From Dimorphilus gyrociliatus (lineage: Eukaryota > Annelida > Polychaeta > Dinophilidae): a stretch of 20,698 bases of DNA. The stretch is from positions 9,827 to 30,524 of the forward strand of contig CAJFCJ010000187.1 of assembly GCA_904063045.1 (NCBI GenBank). The letters run 5' to 3'. A model generated the notes under the pieces. The model saw only the letters and a list, made by a program, of their open reading frames with translations, ran no database searches and was not told the DNA's origin. The position numbers were made by a program, and so were the translations under genes. Position 1 is the first letter of the stretch. Each line of letters begins with the position of its first letter. Positions 17,847-20,698 of this stretch are shown piece after piece.

Positions 17847-20698
17847 TTTTTGTGTTTTCAAATTTTTTTTTGGAAGTTGATTTTTAAGATCTTAATATTA
17901 CTAAATTTGTCTTTTTACAGATGTTTTACACTCATATTCGTTGTTTTTAATTGATTTAATCTCGTAAAATGGATTTTACAATTCTAAACAAATAAAAAAA
18001 ATCCTTATAAAATCAGAATTCCAAATATAGAGTGATAGATGAATGATCTGATATCTCATATTTCTTTAGAAAAAGTCATATTAACAAACTATTTCAATCA
18101 GAAAAGAGTTAGCTATAAACCTAATATACAAGTGAAAATAAATGGAATATCTCCCTAAAAATTGGTGCTAAAATGAAGCTATATTTTAAAGAAAGTCACA
18201 ATAAATAGATTGAAATTTGTGTTTATTTAATAGAGAATACCTAATTTATCACGAAAACACAGTTTTTATGAAAAAAACAGTAAGTTAAAATTTTAACAAA
18301 AGTTTTAAATTTTAAAAGTTATTCAGAAATTTTTGAAAAGATATAAAAATTAAATAAAACAAACAATATTAACTTTATTGACTATTCTTACATATTATCT
18401 AAATTCTTTCTGTATGTTCTTATAATCTTATTTTATATGACTTTTGAATTTCTTTTAAGTTTGTAGATAATTTCTGATTTAAGTTGTTTGTTTTCGATTC
18501 AAAAAATGATTTTCAATTTATATTTCAAATTTATAATTATATTTTAAATTTCATGTACAATTCGTACTAAATGACATAAAAATATATAAATTGATTTTAT
18601 ATGATAATAAAGTATAAACCAATGAAAAACTTGTTAAATGTTGTATTTGAGTCTAAAAACCTTAAACTACTTTGTGAACTCTAAAAATTTTGAAGATTGA
18701 TTTACTTATATTGTTATAGTTATAAACTTCTTACATAGTATTCTTTTGTTAGACCATGTTATAGCATGTCAGTAAATTAATTTTTTTTAAAAGAAAATAA
18801 CAAAAATAGATGTTTTTTGTATATAAAAAATATATAGTATTAGAAAAAGCACTTAGGAATAATTTACAAGATGAAAATAGAGTAATTCTTTGATCGATAA
18901 AATGAAATGTAATAAATAGATAACTACTATCTGGAATCAATAAATACATCATCAAAACATACATGTATATTCTAACAACTAAAAAAAATTCAGGCAGTAT
19001 TTTAATAGGATTCGGGTCGAATAAAAAAATATATAGTGTATAAAAATAAAGTGCTCTCTCACGTTCTTCTTGATTTATGAATATAAAGTTTTTTAATTTT
19101 ACTTTATAACTATTATAATATAAGTATCTTGTAGACTAATAGAACATGGTGATATGATATGTAATCAGAATATACCTTCCCTACAGTTTAGTAAAAACTA
19201 AAAAGGCAATAATATCCATCATGGCTCAACATTACGCCCACAAAATAAAAAATGAAATAACATGCATGGAAATTGCAGTCAATTCAATGAGAAATATTTG
19301 ATTTTTTATGGGATTCCATAGTCATCTATGCAGAAAGTAATGGAAAGACTAATGCTTTTAATCATGTAGGTCGTATAGAGGGCAATGGAAGGCCGCAAAA
19401 TTAAAAAATAGGAATTTAGACTTATATATAAATAATAATAATATTTTATCTTGTCGAAAGTCAATTAACATACTTCATATAGAAAAAAATATAAATTGCT
19501 CACATGTAACAAAAAATAACAATCGAACAATTTAAGCATAATTTCAAATTCAAATATAAATAAACTATTATTAATACTTAATCATATAATTTCTCGTTAC
19601 GAAGCAACTGTAAGATGGATGAAGCTGCTTAAATATGAGGGAAAACAATTTTTTTAGCGGTGAACCAGAGTTTAATCTATAGACCCTGATGGAAAGATAA
19701 TTATAAAAAATATAATGAGAACCAATTAACTTCAAAAGTATTCAATATATTATAAAATCTGTCGCAGGATTTATAATGGCGTGAGGGGGTTCATTTTATG
19801 GTAGTGGTTAGTTGGTTTTTATTAATTAAAACTTGGATCGTATATAATTCTAACATGCTAAGCCCTTCTTTGTCCAGCTCTGTTTCTGGGATAAATTATT
19901 TTATTTTATTTTTACAATACAACGTTCCCACTCATACAACTGAGGTAACAAATGTGCTCTTACAGATAATAAAACCAGAGTTGAAATTCATTGTGTTAAA
20001 TATCTTGGTTGCAATCCTAAAGAAAAAGGCTGTAGGCCATAATCAAGTCTAAAATATGCAATAAACTTTTCAATACTAAAAGTTATATAAAGGCAGCAGT
20101 AGTAAAGAATGCATAATATATCTGTATAAACATGCAGTAAGCTTGCATTATCTTCCAAAAATGAAAATTAGTGTTTCATAGAGCAAAGAGTAGTTATAGT
20201 ATAATAAAAATATTGAACTCCTTTTTTACAGTCCTATAGATATCTTTATTAAAATATAGCAAAATCAACATATATTCTAAGATACAAACAGTTTTATATA
20301 CTTATTTGAAATCAAAGACTATACAAATCAACATAAATATATATTTTACGTTACACTTATAGTTATAAAAACTGGAGGAAGTGGAAAATGTAGCTTCTAG
20401 GGAATAGACGTTGCAGTCTGTAATACATCGTCTATAATTATCACTAGCAATTTTGTATTTAAACTATCACTTAGTTATCACATTAACAATATAGGTTATT
20501 TTATATTAAACTAGCTTTGTACGAGTTTCCAAGAAATTCTCTTTGAATAAGTTGTAATATATACATTTTTATTGTAATTTAGTCTAAAATAGCGATTTCA
20601 TAGTAGAATAAGTGAAGACAGTTATTTTTAGTATGCTTGGTATTTACAGAGATCAAAAACGTAGAGATATTATATGCCAATTTTTGTGGAATTTCAAA
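17847..20698. other. Gene-poor AT-rich outer part of the right arm
   Basis: No intact gene is visible. It mirrors the left arm outward from 4647. A weak Cys-rich fragment lies at 19944-20042. An ORF of 84 codons at 19798-20052 overlaps it in another frame and is not conserved as a protein in the left arm. Confidence 0.55.
19944..20042 (+). pseudogene. Cys-rich coding-like fragment, right-arm copy
   Basis: The frame after a TGA reads GNKCALTDNKTRVEIHC, then VKYLGCNPKEKGCRP and a TAA stop. The four cysteines and GC content stand out from the AT-rich surroundings. The pattern loosely recalls zinc-ribbon or FLYWCH-type modules found at the N-termini of some transposases, but the flanks do not extend the match, and chance is possible. 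Confidence 0.3.

Larger units (their letters stand above)
14748..20698 (-). repeat. Right arm of the large inverted repeat (at least 5.95 kb)
   Basis: This is the reverse complement of 1840-7727 with scattered differences. It runs to the last base of the window, so the arm may be longer. It is about 60 bases longer than the left arm over the shared stretch, mostly from small insertions relative to the left and one block of about 27 bp near 18886-18912. It carries the second copy of the RhoGAP-like gene, on the - strand. Confidence 0.93.

Noticed and set aside
17607-17861. 84-codon open frame on the - strand with repeated FSDNLFFFEK-like units
   Set aside because: It runs through the tandem promoter units. 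The apparent protein repeat reflects the DNA repeat and its T-runs.
18749-18964. 71-codon hydrophobic open frame on the - strand
   Set aside because: It lies in AT-rich DNA and is broken in the left arm by the 27-bp deletion and other differences.
19798-20052. 84-codon open frame on the + strand
   Set aside because: It is not kept as an open frame in the left arm, and the overlapping Cys-rich frame is the more protein-like reading.
1840-20698. Inverted repeat as a simple long-read fold-back artefact
   Set aside because: The arms differ by substitutions and a clean repeat-flanked deletion, and the 7-kb spacer has no symmetry.
1-20698. CRISPR arrays, tRNA, rRNA
   Set aside because: No regularly spaced repeats, no T-loop-like GGTTCRA with a matching acceptor stem, and no recognisable rRNA segments were seen.

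Overview
The window looks like an AT-rich, intron-poor eukaryotic genome, most likely a microsporidian. Three things suggest this: very AT-rich intergenic DNA, a C-run abutting the start codon of the main gene (the 'CCC-like' signal described for microsporidia), and decayed Helitron and pogo/Tigger transposons of kinds known from microsporidia such as Nosema. The lineage is an inference. There are no bacterial-style operons, ribosome binding sites, rRNAs or tRNAs.

The main structural feature is a large inverted repeat. A left arm (about 1840-7727) is repeated in reverse at about 14748-20698, where the window ends, with a spacer of about 7 kb. Each arm carries one copy of the same gene: a 526-codon reading frame with an acidic N-terminal half and a RhoGAP-like C-terminal domain that appears to lack the catalytic arginine finger. 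The left copy (+ strand, 4868-6440) has six small deletions. The right copy (- strand, 16047-17626) has a single one-base deletion at a different place. Both copies are preceded by two tandem ~100-bp promoter-like units, each ending in a TATA box. The second half of the gene appears identical between the arms, while the AT-rich flanks differ by substitutions and indels.

The spacer is a transposon graveyard. From left to right it holds a decayed Helitron Rep-helicase gene (- strand, 7811-11378) with a plausible Helitron 3' end at 7744-7766, and a decayed pogo/Tigger DDE transposase (+ strand, about 11449-12210) that still shows its D, D(about 29)D triad. It then holds a decayed coding block on the - strand (about 12.5-14.4 kb) that I could not identify. 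The Helitron and the Tigger element each lack their N-terminal part, and both breaks fall at the same junction near 11.4 kb.

Left of the inverted repeat (1-1839) is one intact, relatively GC-rich hypothetical gene at 408-887 with a TATA box. The rest of both arms is AT-rich DNA in which I see no intact gene, apart from a weak Cys-rich fragment present in both arms.
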